Counted from the first letter of the stretch, positions 27,099 through 36,868 are shown. The stretch is DNA of 64,000 nt from Natrinema salifodinae (GCF_900110455.1 NZ_FOIS01000004.1:496001-560000); one strand, 5' to 3'. Numbers and translations are program-made. The notes: generated from the letters alone by a model not told the origin.

Positions 27099-27551
27099 CT
27101 ACTCGAGCACCGTCACCGGCCGCGTGGTGCGTTCGACCACCGTGGCCGCGATGCCGCGACCGAGAAACCGCCTGACGAATCCCGTCGACCCGGATCCGGG
27201 CCCCGATCCGGAGCCGTACATCACGACGTGGTCGAACCCCTCTTCGGACGCGTATCGTGGGACGACGTTCCCGGGCCGGCCCTCGACCGTCTCGATCCGG
27301 ACGCGGTCCGCCGCCGTCGACTCAGGGACCGACTCGAGCAGTTCGGTCGCGCTGTCTCGCGCCTGATCAGTCCGGACCTCGCTTCGCTCGAGGACGCTGC
27401 CCTCGCTGAGCGGCGCGTCCAGCGGCGTCACGACGGTCAGCAGGGTGACGTCGGCGTCGGGAAACGTCTCGAGGGCGTACGCGAGGGCCTCGTCCTCGCG
27501 CGGGCGGCCGAGCGTGGGGACGAGGACGTGGTCGGGATCCGAGTCGGCCAT
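27099..27551 (-). CDS. Universal stress protein (UspA fold)
   Basis: 150 residues from MADSDPDHVLVPTLGRPRED. The single Usp domain shows an N-terminal strand HVLVPTLG, a helix EALAYALETFPDADVTLLTV, and the nucleotide-binding loop GSGSGPGSGSTGFVRRFLGRGIAATVVERTTRPV, approximating the family G-x2-G-x9-G-S/T signature. It may bind ATP. It is convergent with the PiT gene, their stops being only 14 bases apart. UspA proteins next to transporters are common in haloarchaea and may modulate them, which is inference. Confidence 0.92.
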   Translation of the reverse strand: MADSDPDHVLVPTLGRPREDEALAYALETFPDADVTLLTVVTPLDAPLSEGSVLERSEVRTDQARDSATELLESVPESTAADRVRIETVEGRPGNVVPRYASEEGFDHVVMYGSGSGPGSGSTGFVRRFLGRGIAATVVERTTRPVTVLE

Positions 27552-27709
27552 ACGCCGTCTTCGGTCGCCGGCGGCATCGGTCTACCGACGCGCACACGCC
27601 ACGTCGCTCGATCGGCTCGCGACGACAGGGTATCGAGAGCGCGTGATCTCTGCGCAGCCGACGATTCGAACCGGTATATTGACAGGTCGTACCGCGCGTA
27701 CACCGCCGT

Positions 27710-28140
27710 GTGCGCTCGTCGTGGAAGCGGTCACAGGCAGCGTTCGTCGGGGTCATCCTCGCGAATGTCGTGTTGGTGGCCGCGATCTAGTGGTACGACT
27801 GGCAGGCGCACGTCCTCCTGCTCGTCTACCGGCTAGAAACCGGCGTCGTCGTGGCGGTCTACGCGGCGAAGATCCACCGGGCGGAGGGGACCGACGATCC
27901 CGAGGGCATCCGGTCGTGGACGAAGGACGACGGCGAGCGGCCCGAATCGTACGTCGGCGAGTCGAACCGAACGGTTGCAACCGCGCTCGTCCGGAATTAC
28001 GCCGGCCTATGGCTGTTCGCTGACGGGTTCATCTTCGTCGTTCCGTTCGCCGACGGGATGACGCTTAAGTCGGCGAGCCTCGACGTCGTCGCCCTCGCGG
28101 CCGTGGTCCTCGTCGGGTACCAGCTCTTCTCGTACTGTTC
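27710..28140 (+). pseudogene. DUF6498-type membrane protein gene, nonsense-interrupted and 3'-truncated
   Basis: From a GTG at 27710 the frame reads VRSSWKRSQAAFVGVILANV and VLVAAI, then hits TAG at 27788-27790. The same frame continues WYDWQAHVLLLVYRLETGVV, then VAVYAAKIHRAEGTDDPEG, YVGESNRTVATALVRNYAGLWLF and VVLVGYQLFSY. These segments recall haloarchaeal DUF6498 proteins, which go on for at least another membrane helix. Here similarity stops near 28135 and the frame runs into unrelated sequence ending at 28186. Two independent lesions mean a decayed gene. The break coincides with the left side of the lower-GC island, so insertion of the island may have removed the 3' end. Confidence 0.7.
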
Positions 28141-28202
28141 GCGCCCATACGATCCATGGATCTGTTTAAGTGACGATTGCAGGTGAGATAGCGGGCTGTC
28201 GA

Positions 28203-29117
28203 CTATCTGCTGAACAGCGCCCCTTTGATCTGGGAATAGATGGATTGGCCACTCTTGGGATCGACGAGGCCACCGAGTTCTTCCTTCGAAATGGGGAGCT
28301 CGGGGGTGAATTCGTGACTGTAGCCGGGGATATCCGCGTCGTAGTTGTAGTACTTGGGGTAACAGTCGAAATGCTGGTACTTTCCGGTAAAGCGGTACTG
28401 ACCGGGACCGAGTACCTTGTACTGTTGGGGTGGTTCCAGACCCATGCCGACATAGCAATCCCGAATCTGGCAGCGCAGGTTGTAGACGAGATAGTCACGG
28501 AACGGCTCCGGAGTGACCAGTGGGGCGGGAGAGACTTCGACACACGCGTCGGGATCGCGGTCGGGCGTCTCGCCGTAGCGGACCGTCGTCCGCTCCCCTT
28601 TTGCGACGTAATAGGTGATCAGCACTCCCGAGACCGCCTCGAGTCGATCGTCGTCGTCGAGGTAGATCTCCTGTTTGTACAACACCGCATCCTCCGGCCC
28701 GATCTTGTCCGCAGGCAGGTCGTGCGGTCGGGAGATACCGCCAGTGTCGACATCCGGATCATCGCGATAGTGGCTCAGACTCTGGGCCAACAGGTCGCCG
28801 AACCACTCTTTGATCTCCACACTCGAAAGGGGTGCCAACGCCTGCCGAACTGTCTCGAATCGGTCCGGGTTGAGATCCCATGGGACCGTGTTGTAGTCGG
28901 TCTCTTGGGCAACGTAGTACTTTGCATACTGACGAACTTGAGAGACAAACTCGCCCTCCTCTGTCGTACGTTCTGCTGGAGTGTCTGGGTAGCCGTCCTG
29001 CTCATGGAGGTGGACCTCCCCGCTAAAGTCCATAGCGAGTTTATGCTCGATATCATTAGTATCGAATACCTGAATTCCCATTCCATCATCATCTTCTTTC
29101 TTGATTGTTGCTTGCAT
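28203..29117 (-). CDS. Unknown 304-residue protein paired with the DUF4157 gene
   Basis: 304 residues from MQATIKKEDDDGMGIQVFDT. The start lies two bases after the stop of the DUF4157 gene, so the two are surely cotranscribed. No signal peptide, membrane segment or known motif was recognised. The central part carries PDVDTGGISRPHDLPADKIG and a run of beta-type sequence (EAVSGVLITYYVAKGERTTV). The C-terminal third is Tyr-rich (GPGQYRFTGKYQHFDCYPKY). GC content is visibly lower than in flanking housekeeping genes, suggesting transfer. By position it could be an immunity protein, chaperone or adaptor for its partner; that is context-based inference with no sequence support. Confidence 0.75.
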   Translation of the reverse strand: MQATIKKEDDDGMGIQVFDTNDIEHKLAMDFSGEVHLHEQDGYPDTPAERTTEEGEFVSQVRQYAKYYVAQETDYNTVPWDLNPDRFETVRQALAPLSSVEIKEWFGDLLAQSLSHYRDDPDVDTGGISRPHDLPADKIGPEDAVLYKQEIYLDDDDRLEAVSGVLITYYVAKGERTTVRYGETPDRDPDACVEVSPAPLVTPEPFRDYLVYNLRCQIRDCYVGMGLEPPQQYKVLGPGQYRFTGKYQHFDCYPKYYNYDADIPGYSHEFTPELPISKEELGGLVDPKSGQSIYSQIKGALFSR

Positions 29118-29119
29118 AC

Positions 29120-30374
29120 CTACCACCCAGTGAGTTTGTCTTTCCACGATTCGTCGTCTTTCGCTTCGTCCGTCTCGAACTCTTGATCGGTATTGAGATC
29201 GAGTAGGTCACGAAGGCGGTTTTGTATTTCGTCGGCGGTGGTATCGCCGAATTGCGTGGCGAAGACGTAGCCGATGGGCATTGCGGCGAGGCCAGCGCCG
29301 GCAGCGACGACCGGTCCGGCAACCGAGCCAGTCATCGATCCCACTTTCCAGTCGGTGGTCGCACCCTTGAACCCACTTCCCATCGTGTCCTGAAGTCGAC
29401 TCGAGGCGTCGACATCGTTCTCGTCGATATAAGCGGGCAGTTCATCCGGCGTATCGACTTTCTCGACGAGATCCACTAACTCGTCCTGAGTCAACCGGTA
29501 GGTTTTGGTTGTCAGATCGCCGACTTTCCCTGCAACGAATCCCGGGCCCTCGCCGGTGGACAAGCATTCCACGTTCGACGGGCCTGCGTTCCAGTCCTTT
29601 CGCTGGATGTGAACATCGGTCCCCATCCTATTCACGACCAGCGGTTCCTCACCTGACATCGCCTCTTGGGCCGCTTCATCGGCCTCCCGCTCCAACTGCG
29701 GATCGGGGTCGATCTCGAGATCGGCGCCCTCTTGGGGCATCATGCTGATCGCAGTCCCAGTCTGCTGTTTGACGTGGGCCAGTTCGTGAGCAAGCAAGTG
29801 CTGCCCCTCCCGGCGATTCGGGATCATACTCGCCGTCGTTGAACACGATGTCGTTGCCGCAGGTGAACGCTTTTGCGTCGATCGCGTCGGCGGCCTCGGC
29901 GGCGTTTGCACCCGTGTGAATGCGGACGTCCGAGAAGTCGGCGTCCATCCGCTCCTCGAGGGCGCGTTGCAGGCTGAAATCCAGCGGCATGCCGCCGCTC
30001 CCGATGACCTCGAGTACCTGGTCGGTGACCTCGTCACGGGACGTATCGGTGCCCTCGATCGAGCGTTGGATGTTCCGTTCGCGTTTGCGTCGAGCGCGTT
30101 CACTTGGTGACGGCACCGCGACGCCACCGGGGACGGTCGCCGGATCCGGCGTTGCGGGCTCTGGCGTTGCGGGCTCCGGTGTCGCGGGGGCCGGGTGCGC
30201 CGAGGGCGGGTATGTCGGGGCGGGTTGCGTCACCGGCGGCTGTTCCGACGGCGTCCGTTGAATGCCGTCACGTCGCCGTGACGACTCGGTCTGCTCGGAC
30301 GACTGGCTCTCGATCGTCGACTCGTCGGCGTCCGATTTCGACGACTTCCGATCGCGTCGTTTCTTCTCGCGCAT
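29120..30374 (-). pseudogene. DUF4157 (eCIS core) protein with HELAH motif, frameshifted by one base
   Basis: From MREKKRRDRKSSKSDADEST (start 30374) the frame gives a Ser-rich tail, Pro-Ala-Thr repeats, then the DUF4157 domain: RALEERMDADFSDVRIHTG and AFTCGNDIVFNDGEYDPESP. One surplus base in the triplet at 29809-29811 shifts the frame; the next frame continues EGQHLLAHELAHVKQQTGTA (zinc-peptidase-like HELAH) to the stop at 29120. Restored length is about 418 residues. The C-terminal half has a Gly/Ala-rich hydrophobic stretch, MTGSVAGPVVAAGAGLAAMP, possibly membrane-active. Such domains accompany extracellular contractile injection systems, but no sheath, tube or baseplate genes lie nearby. 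Options: pseudogene, sequencing error or programmed frameshift. The upstream G-rich element gaggggggat may act as a ribosome site. Confidence 0.75.
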
Positions 30375-30705
30375 CTATCCCCCCTCTCGTGTGGCGTTTC
30401 TGAGACGTCCGCGCCAGCTGCTGGTCCACCTATTCATTTTCTCCAATTTTATCTTAATATAACATAAATATTTCTCACGTTTGATCCTTGGTCGATAGTC
30501 TGCAGGTTTAATCGAAACGTACGTGCATAGTGTTCGATTCGACGACTCCTGGCCCTGATACTGGACCGTTCCCAGACGATGAGTCCCCTACGATGAGCCA
30601 GCGACGATTACGGACTCGAGTCGAGCGTTGTGCGGGGCCGTCCGAACGAGAGACGGGAAGACGAGAGACGACAGTTTAAACCGCGGGACGCGCCAAGGAC
30701 GGACA
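30375..30705. other. 331-bp intergenic region with AT-rich promoter of the eCIS-core gene
   Basis: Bases about 30430-30480 are strikingly A/T-rich compared with the genome (runs such as ttttatcttaatataac) and probably contain the minus-strand promoter of the DUF4157 gene, implying a leader of 50-80 nt. The right part carries the hel308 promoter, with tttaaa at 30675-30680 exactly 28 nt before its ATG. No further gene was recognised, and no clear direct repeats or tRNA mark the island border. Confidence 0.6.
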
Positions 30706-33072
30706 ATGAATATCGAGGAGCTGACGGGGCTCCCGCCCGGCGCGACCGACCACTTCCGGGAGGAGGGGATCGAGGAACTCTACCCGCCCCAGGCCGAGGC
30801 GGTCGAGGCCGGCGCGACCGACGGTGACAGCCTGGTCGCCGCCGTCCCCACCGCCAGCGGGAAAACGATGATCGCCGCGCTGTCGATGCTGTCGGCGATC
30901 GAACGCGGCGGGAAGGCGCTCTATATCGTCCCCCTGCGAGCCCTCGCCAGCGAAAAGAAGGAAGAGTTCGAAGCCTACGAGGAGTTCGGCGTCACGGCCG
31001 GCGTGACGACCGGCAACTACGAGAGCACCAGCGACTGGCTCGCGACGAAAGACATCATCGTCGCGACCAGCGAGAAGGTCGACTCGCTCGTGCGCAACGG
31101 GGCCGACTGGCTCTCGGATCTCACCTGCGTCGTCAGCGACGAGGTCCACCTCATCGACGACCGCAACCGCGGCCCAACGCTGGAGGTGACTCTCGCGAAA
31201 CTTCGCAAGCTCAACCCCCAGCTACAGGTCGCCGCACTCTCCGCGACGGTCGGTAACGCCGACGAGATCGCCACCTGGCTCGACGCCGAACTGGTCGAGA
31301 CCGACTGGCGGCCGATCGACCTCCAGATGGGGGTCCACTACGGCAACGCCCTGAACTTCGACGACGGCTCGACCAGGGAAGTGCCGGTCCAGGGCTCGGA
31401 AAAACAAGAGGCCGCGCTCGTCCGCGACATCCTCCAGGAGGGCGGCTCCTCGCTCGTGTTCGTCAACTCCCGGCGGAACGCCGAGGCCGCCGCCCGCAGG
31501 TTGGGCCAGGTTTCGAGCCGCGAACTGACCGCCGAGGAGCAGACCGAACTCGCGGACCTGGCCGACGAAATTCGCGAGGACAGCGACACCGAGACCAGTA
31601 CGGACCTGGCGGACTGCGTCGAACGCGGCGCGGCCTTCCACCACGCCGGCCTCTCGAGCACCCAGCGGAGCCTGGTCGAGGACGCCTTCCGCGACCGCCT
31701 GTTGAAGGTGATCTCGGCGACGCCGACGCTGGCCGCCGGGGTGAACACGCCCGCTCGCCGCGTGATCGTCCGCGACTGGCGGCGGTTCGACTCCAGTGCG
31801 GGCGGAATGGCCCCCTTGGACGTGCTTGAAGTCCACCAGATGATGGGGCGGGCGGGCCGGCCGGGGCTGGACCCCTACGGCGAGGCCGTCCTGCTCGCCA
31901 AGAGCCACGACGAGAGCGAGGAGCTGTTCGACCGCTACGTCTGGGCCGATCCCGAGCCGGTTCGCTCGAAACTGGCGGCCGAGCCCGCGCTCCGGACACA
32001 CGTGCTGGCGACCGTCGCCTCCGGGTTCGCCCGCACGCGAGAGGGACTGCTCGAGTTCCTCGAGGCCACCCTCTACGCGAGCCAGTCCAGCGAGCCGGGC
32101 CGGCTCGAACGGGTGACCGACGACGTACTGGACTACCTCGAGCGCAACGACTTCGTCGAGCGCTCCGGCGGTGCGAGCGACGCCGGCGGCGACGACGGCG
32201 CGTTCACCTCCGCCGCCGACCTCGCCGACCGCGAGAGCGGCGACGAGGAACTCGAGGCCACCAGCCTCGGCCACACCGTCTCGCGGCTCTATCTGGACCC
32301 GATGAGCGCCGCAGAGATCGTCCATGGACTCGAACGAGCCGACGAGCGCCCGACCGCGCTCGGGCTCTACCAGCTGGTTTCGCGGACGCCGGACATGTAC
32401 GAGCTCTACCTGCGTTCGGGCGAGGACGAGCAGTTCGGCGAACTCTACTACGAGCGCGAGGCCGAACTGCTCGGCGACGCGCCCAGCGAGTTCGAGGAGG
32501 ACCGCTTCGAGGACTGGCTCGCCGCGCTCAAGACCGGCAAGCTGCTCGAGGACTGGGCGGAAGAGACCGACGAGGAGCAGCTCACCGACCGGTACAAGAT
32601 CGGTCCCGGCGACCTCCGCGGGAAGGTCGACACCGCCGAGTGGCTGCTCGGCGCGGCCGAGTCCCTGGCCGCGGAGATCGACAGCGAGTGGACCGTCGCG
32701 GTCCGGGAGGCCCGCGCCCGCGCCGAACACGGCGTCGGCGAGGAACTCCTGGAACTCGTCTCGGTCGGCGGCGTCGGCCGCAAGCGCGCCCGCAGCCTCT
32801 ACGATCGGGGCATCGAGACGCCGGCCGACCTCCGGACCGCGGACAAGGGCGTCGTTCTCGACGCGCTCAAGGGCCAGAAGACGGCCGAGAACATCCTCGA
32901 GAACGCCGGCCGCGACGATCCGTCGATGGACGGCGTCGAGGCCGCGTCCGGAAGCGCCACGGAAGCGGAGAGCGCGACCGCGAGCACCGACGACAGCGAC
33001 GAAGCGACCGACGCGACCAAGGCAGAGGCCGCCGACGCGGACGACAGCCAGTCCAGCCTGGGTGACTTCTAA
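30706..33072 (+). CDS. hel308: ATP-dependent DNA helicase Hel308
   Basis: 788 residues from [20 protein letters not shown]. Ski2-like SF2 helicase: Q-motif region LYPPQAEAV, Walker A PTASGKT (residues 48-54), motif II DEVH in [13 protein letters not shown], motif [11 protein letters not shown], motifs IV-VI including [28 protein letters not shown] and [13 protein letters not shown] ratchet domain and the C-terminal helix-hairpin-helix [14 protein letters not shown] follow. It acts 3'-to-5' on stalled forks in the nucleoid. An acidic Ala/Thr tail of about 45 residues is extra. The stop codon overlaps the start of the next gene (TAATG), so translation is coupled with the KEOPS subunit gene. Confidence 0.97.
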   Translation: MNIEELTGLPPGATDHFREEGIEELYPPQAEAVEAGATDGDSLVAAVPTASGKTMIAALSMLSAIERGGKALYIVPLRALASEKKEEFEAYEEFGVTAGVTTGNYESTSDWLATKDIIVATSEKVDSLVRNGADWLSDLTCVVSDEVHLIDDRNRGPTLEVTLAKLRKLNPQLQVAALSATVGNADEIATWLDAELVETDWRPIDLQMGVHYGNALNFDDGSTREVPVQGSEKQEAALVRDILQEGGSSLVFVNSRRNAEAAARRLGQVSSRELTAEEQTELADLADEIREDSDTETSTDLADCVERGAAFHHAGLSSTQRSLVEDAFRDRLLKVISATPTLAAGVNTPARRVIVRDWRRFDSSAGGMAPLDVLEVHQMMGRAGRPGLDPYGEAVLLAKSHDESEELFDRYVWADPEPVRSKLAAEPALRTHVLATVASGFARTREGLLEFLEATLYASQSSEPGRLERVTDDVLDYLERNDFVERSGGASDAGGDDGAFTSAADLADRESGDEELEATSLGHTVSRLYLDPMSAAEIVHGLERADERPTALGLYQLVSRTPDMYELYLRSGEDEQFGELYYEREAELLGDAPSEFEEDRFEDWLAALKTGKLLEDWAEETDEEQLTDRYKIGPGDLRGKVDTAEWLLGAAESLAAEIDSEWTVAVREARARAEHGVGEELLELVSVGGVGRKRARSLYDRGIETPADLRTADKGVVLDALKGQKTAENILENAGRDDPSMDGVEAASGSATEAESATASTDDSDEATDATKAEAADADDSQSSLGDF

Positions 33073-33632
33073 TGGAACTGCTCGAATGCCGCCTGGCGAT
33101 CGACGATCTCGACGCGTTCGTGGCCGCCCTCGGCGAGATCGGCGACCGACACGGCGTGACGATTCAGGCCTTCGACGCCGGATACGTCGCCGACCGCCGC
33201 CACCTCGAGCGGGCCGTCGACCTGGCCGACCGGGCCATCGACCGCGGCGAGAACGTCGCCCGGGATCGGGCCGTCGAGATCCTACTGTACGCCGCCGGCC
33301 GCCGGCAGATCGACCGCGCGCTCGAGATGGGCGTCGCCGAGGGCGAGACGCGAGCGGTGATCCTCGTCGACGGGTGGCCAGGCGACGCTAGTGACGACGA
33401 GACCGCCGCTGACGGCGATGGAACCGACCGCACCACCGCGGACGAGAACGGCGCGATCGCGGCCCTCGAGACGATGGACGCGTTCGTCGACCGAACGCCG
33501 ACGCTCGAGACCCGCGACGACGAGACGTTGTGCGACTTCTTCGAGATCACCGACGCCGAACGCGGGGCCACCGACGCGACGCTGTCGGCGGTAGTCCGCG
33601 AGCGGGTCGCGTTGCTCGACGTCGAGAAGTAA
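33072..33632 (+). CDS. cgi121: KEOPS complex subunit Cgi121
   Basis: 186 residues from [20 protein letters not shown]. The conserved Cgi121 core is visible in VTIQAFDAGYVADRRHLERA, ENVARDRAVEILLYAAGRRQ and EMGVAEGETRAVIL. Cgi121 recruits tRNA to the KEOPS machinery that makes N6-threonylcarbamoyladenosine at position 37 of ANN-decoding tRNAs. An acidic Asp/Thr-rich insertion (residues about 110-130) separates the core from a C-terminal helical segment. It overlaps the hel308 stop by one base; this pairing recurs in haloarchaea as far as I know. Other KEOPS subunits are not in the window. Confidence 0.9.
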   Translation: MELLECRLAIDDLDAFVAALGEIGDRHGVTIQAFDAGYVADRRHLERAVDLADRAIDRGENVARDRAVEILLYAAGRRQIDRALEMGVAEGETRAVILVDGWPGDASDDETAADGDGTDRTTADENGAIAALETMDAFVDRTPTLETRDDETLCDFFEITDAERGATDATLSAVVRERVALLDVEK

Positions 33633-33727
33633 CACCGACCCTCGATTCGACGGTCGGCGTCGTATCGGTATAAGGGAACAATCCGAAAAGCCGATAGTAT
33701 ATTTCGGCGCCGTCCCTGGTGGGACGT

Positions 33728-34882
33728 ATGCGACCGACGGCTGTTCGAATCGGACTCGCGGTCATCGTCGGGATCGCGGCCGCCCTCGGCGGGCTCTTCG
33801 CCGCAGGGGTGATCGGCGTTCCCGACGCGGGACTGGAAGACAACGCCTGGGGCGAGGTCTCCGACGAGGAGATCGAGGTGCTGACGACGGTCTGGATCGA
33901 CAACCCCAACCCTGGATTTTCGCTCGGCGATACGAGGATCGACTACGCGATAGCGATGAACGACGTCGACCTCGCGTCGGGCTCAGCCGACGACGTCACC
34001 GTGCCGTCGGGCAACACGACGACGGAGCTTCGGACCGATCTGCGATATCAGCGGCTTCCGGCCTGGTGGGCCTCGCACATCCGGAACGACGAGGTGAGCG
34101 AGCTCGCCGTCGAGACGACGGCCCACGTCGACGTCGGCCCGCTGTCGGGGTCGCCGTCGGGGACCTACACCGACGAGAAGGCAACCGAGTTAGAGCCGAT
34201 GATCGCGGCGTCGCTCGCGGAGTTCGAGGGCGAACACACGCTGTCGCCGGTCGGGAGCGGCGCCGGTACCGGGACGGTCGAGCCGACCGTCGAGATCCGG
34301 GACACCGACGCCGAGTGGGGCGCCGTGACCGAGAACCGGACCGAACTCCACCTCACGTTCGACGTGCACAACCCGAACGCCCACCCGCTGCCGACCCCCG
34401 CGCTGACGGGCGAGATGGTGTTCAACGAGGTCACGGTCGCCCACTGGGACGCCCACGAGGTGGACGTGCGGGACGGACCCGACGACGCGACGATCCCGCC
34501 GCAGTCGAGCCGGGAGATCACCTTCGTCGCCGAGTTGGACAACGACGACGTCGCCGCCTGGTTCGCGACCCACGCCGACAACGAGGAGGTCACCGACGCC
34601 GAGATGCGCGCGCAGCTGGCGATGCAGATCAACGGCGAGACGCGGACGATTCCGGACGACGAGGACGCGATTCACTGCACGTACGAGTTGCGGACCGACA
34701 TCTTCGTCGATCAAGCGGCGGGCCTGGAGCGCGAGGACTGTACGCTGGCTCCGTGGGCCGCGCCCGACGACGCGGCGTTCGAGGATCGGGATTCGACGGA
34801 CGATCGGGCCGGCGCCGAGACCGAGTCCGAATCGACGGAGTCGAGCGACGGCCTGGCGACGGTCGCGTCCCGAGCGTCGTAA
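33728..34882 (+). CDS. LEA14-like (WHy domain) membrane-anchored protein
   Basis: 384 residues from MRPTAVRIGLAVIVGIAAAL; the N-terminus is one transmembrane helix without a lipobox, so the bulk is probably extracellular. Two WHy/LEA type 2 domains follow, each with an N-P-N motif: IDNPNPGFSLGDTRIDYAI (about residues 58-76) and VHNPNAHPLPTPALTGEMVF (about 217-236). Such domains are linked to desiccation or membrane stress, but function in archaea is not established. Cys residues near the C-terminus (IHCTYEL, REDCTL) could form a disulfide. TATA-like gtatatttcg is centred about 28 nt upstream. Confidence 0.85.
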   Translation: MRPTAVRIGLAVIVGIAAALGGLFAAGVIGVPDAGLEDNAWGEVSDEEIEVLTTVWIDNPNPGFSLGDTRIDYAIAMNDVDLASGSADDVTVPSGNTTTELRTDLRYQRLPAWWASHIRNDEVSELAVETTAHVDVGPLSGSPSGTYTDEKATELEPMIAASLAEFEGEHTLSPVGSGAGTGTVEPTVEIRDTDAEWGAVTENRTELHLTFDVHNPNAHPLPTPALTGEMVFNEVTVAHWDAHEVDVRDGPDDATIPPQSSREITFVAELDNDDVAAWFATHADNEEVTDAEMRAQLAMQINGETRTIPDDEDAIHCTYELRTDIFVDQAAGLEREDCTLAPWAAPDDAAFEDRDSTDDRAGAETESESTESSDGLATVASRAS

Positions 34883-34934
34883 CTCGTCCCGATCGGACGA
34901 AGAAACGAGACGGACCGCGTCCGCGGACGCGCGG

Positions 34935-35774
34935 TTAGTCGTCCGCGGTGCCGGGGCCCTCGAGCCGACCTTCCCTGGCCTCGCGGAGGCCGTCGCAGAT
35001 ACCGCCCTGGCTCGACATGTTGACCTTCGCGAGTCGGCCACGCTGGTGGACGAGTTCGAAGTCGTCGGGATCGATCGGCTCGCCCTCCGGCGTCCGGAAC
35101 AGAACGTCGTCCAGTCCCGTAACGAGGTCGGTCTCGCAGGCCTTCTCGAAGTAGCGCTCGATCGGCGCCGTCGGAACGGTGACGGCGAACGAGCGATCGG
35201 CGACGTAGACGGCGAGCGTCTCGCTCCCGTCGGCCGTATCGGTTGCGTCGGTCGCGTCAGGCGCGTCGGTCGTCTCGTCGGTTCCGAGGTCGCGCAGTCG
35301 GAGCGAAACGATCGCCGCCGGATCGAGGCCGGCATCGAGGAGGGCCTCGACCGCGTCGTACTGGCGGGCGACGCGGGCCTTCTCGTCGAGTTCCGCCCGG
35401 ACCGCCTCGACGTCGCCGTCGGCGTCCGGAAACGCCTCGGCAAAGGAGAGGCGCTCGTTGACGCCGCGGGTAATCTCCGCCTCGTGCATGTGCTCGTGAA
35501 GCGTGATCCGCGCCTCCTCGACCGCCGGCAGGGATTCGACCTCGTCGCGGGCGTCGACTGCCATCAGCCAGGCGAACGCCGGCGAGCACCAGGCGGTCGG
35601 GAGCGTGAGGTCGACGCTGACGCGTCGGCCCTCGATCTCGATCGCGTCGACGTACTCTAAGGCGACGATCGAGCGGTCGAGTTCGGGATCGGTGACGCGG
35701 TCCAATCGGTCGCGGACGGCCGCCCGCGCGGGGGGAGCGCTCGGGGCGGAGCCGTCGGAGTCGCGTGCGGTCAT
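34935..35774 (-). CDS. MIP18/DUF59-type Fe-S assembly factor in an alkane-oxidation-like context
   Basis: 279 residues from MTARDSDGSAPSAPPARAAV. The N-terminal DUF59/MIP18 domain reads DRVTDPELDRSIVALEYVDAI and then VDLTLPTAWCSPAFAWLM, where a single Cys in the T-x-x-C-x-P loop is the usual functional residue. The rest is an alpha/beta extension with an acidic Thr/Asp-rich linker and a C-terminal motif NMSSQGGICDGLREAREG. MIP18-type proteins help mature Fe-S or diiron enzymes. Its start overlaps the stop of the upstream amidohydrolase gene (ATGA), so the two are translationally coupled. This pair normally sits in propane/alkene monooxygenase operons, but no monooxygenase is here. Confidence 0.82.
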   Translation of the reverse strand: MTARDSDGSAPSAPPARAAVRDRLDRVTDPELDRSIVALEYVDAIEIEGRRVSVDLTLPTAWCSPAFAWLMAVDARDEVESLPAVEEARITLHEHMHEAEITRGVNERLSFAEAFPDADGDVEAVRAELDEKARVARQYDAVEALLDAGLDPAAIVSLRLRDLGTDETTDAPDATDATDTADGSETLAVYVADRSFAVTVPTAPIERYFEKACETDLVTGLDDVLFRTPEGEPIDPDDFELVHQRGRLAKVNMSSQGGICDGLREAREGRLEGPGTADD

Positions 35775-36868
35775 CAGTCGTCCGCGGGCGCGGGTTCCTC
35801 GCTCGCGTAGTGGTCCTCGAGCCCGAACTCCTGGCTGATTTCGTCGTCCTGGAACGCCTGGCGCTTCGCCTCGATGTCGATGTCGTAGAGCTCGGCGGCG
35901 TTCTCGCCCATGACCTTCTTCTTGGTTTCTACGTCCCATTCGACGCCGTACTCCATGCGGTGTTCCTGGAGGAACTCGGCCTCGATGACTTCCTCGACGA
36001 GCCAGTCGGGGTTCCACAGCGCGTAGTCCGAGCCGAACAGCACGCGGTCCTCACCGAGCCACCACAGGAGTTCGGACATGATCTCCGAGAACTTGCCCGG
36101 TCGGTTCTGGGCGAACGGCGCGGCGACGGCCAGGCCGCCGTAGACGTTGTTCTCCTGGGCGGCGATCCAGCAGAAGTCGTCGAGTCGCGGAAGGCCGACG
36201 TGTTCGACGATGAAGTTGAGTTCTGGGAACGACGAGGCGGCGTCGTCGACGTCGGCGACGTCGAAGGCGTCGCGGTTCAGCGGCCGGATCGTCGGGCCCT
36301 TGTGGGCGTGGATGTTCTCGATACCGAGGTCCGCACACTTCTGGAGGAACTCGAAGGCTGCATCGTCGTCGAGGCGCCACCCCTTCGAGTCGCCGCGCCA
36401 CTCGGCGGTGTAGAGCTTCACGCCGGGAACGTCGTATTTCTCGTGGAGTTCCTCGAGGTACGCGAGGCCCTCGTCGCCGTCGCGAGGATCGAAGGTGCCG
36501 TTGAGTACGAACCGCTCGGGGTACTCAGTGGCGAGTTCGGCGTTCTGTTCGGTGGTGTTGAACCCCTCCGCGTAGAAGTCGGTGAGGTACGTCGGCTGGA
36601 AGATCGCCATGTCGGCGGCCGCGTTGGCGAACAGGTCCTCGACCATCCGATCGGCGCCGTACTTCCGGTACTCCGAGAGGCTCCACTGGCGTTCCTCGGG
36701 GGTGAACGTCGTGTGGTAGTCGTAGAAACACTGGATGAATTCCTCGCCGCCTCGGTGGTCGATGTTTTCCTCCGTAGCGTCCCACAGGTGCACGTGGCCG
36801 TCGATGACGAAGATCTCCTCTCCGTTGTGCTGGTACATCCCATCGTGGGAATCAATACCATCCCACAT
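35774..36868 (-). CDS. Amidohydrolase-family metal hydrolase (amidohydrolase_2)
   Basis: 364 residues from MWDGIDSHDGMYQHNGEEIF; a start at 36838 (MYQHNGEE) is also possible. A TIM-barrel metal hydrolase: VIDGHVHLWD is the N-terminal H-x-H metal site, NIHAHKGPTIRPLN and NFIVEHVGLPRL provide further histidine ligands, and VLFGSDYALWN holds the terminal aspartate. Members act as hydrolases or decarboxylases; homologues in propane monooxygenase operons are of unclear role and are thought to aid enzyme assembly. Coupled with the MIP18-type gene downstream and divergent from the zinc alcohol dehydrogenase, it would share their regulation. The substrate is unknown. Confidence 0.88.
   Translation of the reverse strand: MWDGIDSHDGMYQHNGEEIFVIDGHVHLWDATEENIDHRGGEEFIQCFYDYHTTFTPEERQWSLSEYRKYGADRMVEDLFANAAADMAIFQPTYLTDFYAEGFNTTEQNAELATEYPERFVLNGTFDPRDGDEGLAYLEELHEKYDVPGVKLYTAEWRGDSKGWRLDDDAAFEFLQKCADLGIENIHAHKGPTIRPLNRDAFDVADVDDAASSFPELNFIVEHVGLPRLDDFCWIAAQENNVYGGLAVAAPFAQNRPGKFSEIMSELLWWLGEDRVLFGSDYALWNPDWLVEEVIEAEFLQEHRMEYGVEWDVETKKKVMGENAAELYDIDIEAKRQAFQDDEISQEFGLEDHYASEEPAPADD

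Noticed and set aside
30375-30660. Attachment-site repeats at the right side of the lower-GC island
   Set aside because: Short shared words such as gatagtc occur on both sides, but no direct repeat of convincing length or tRNA end was found, and no integrase is present.
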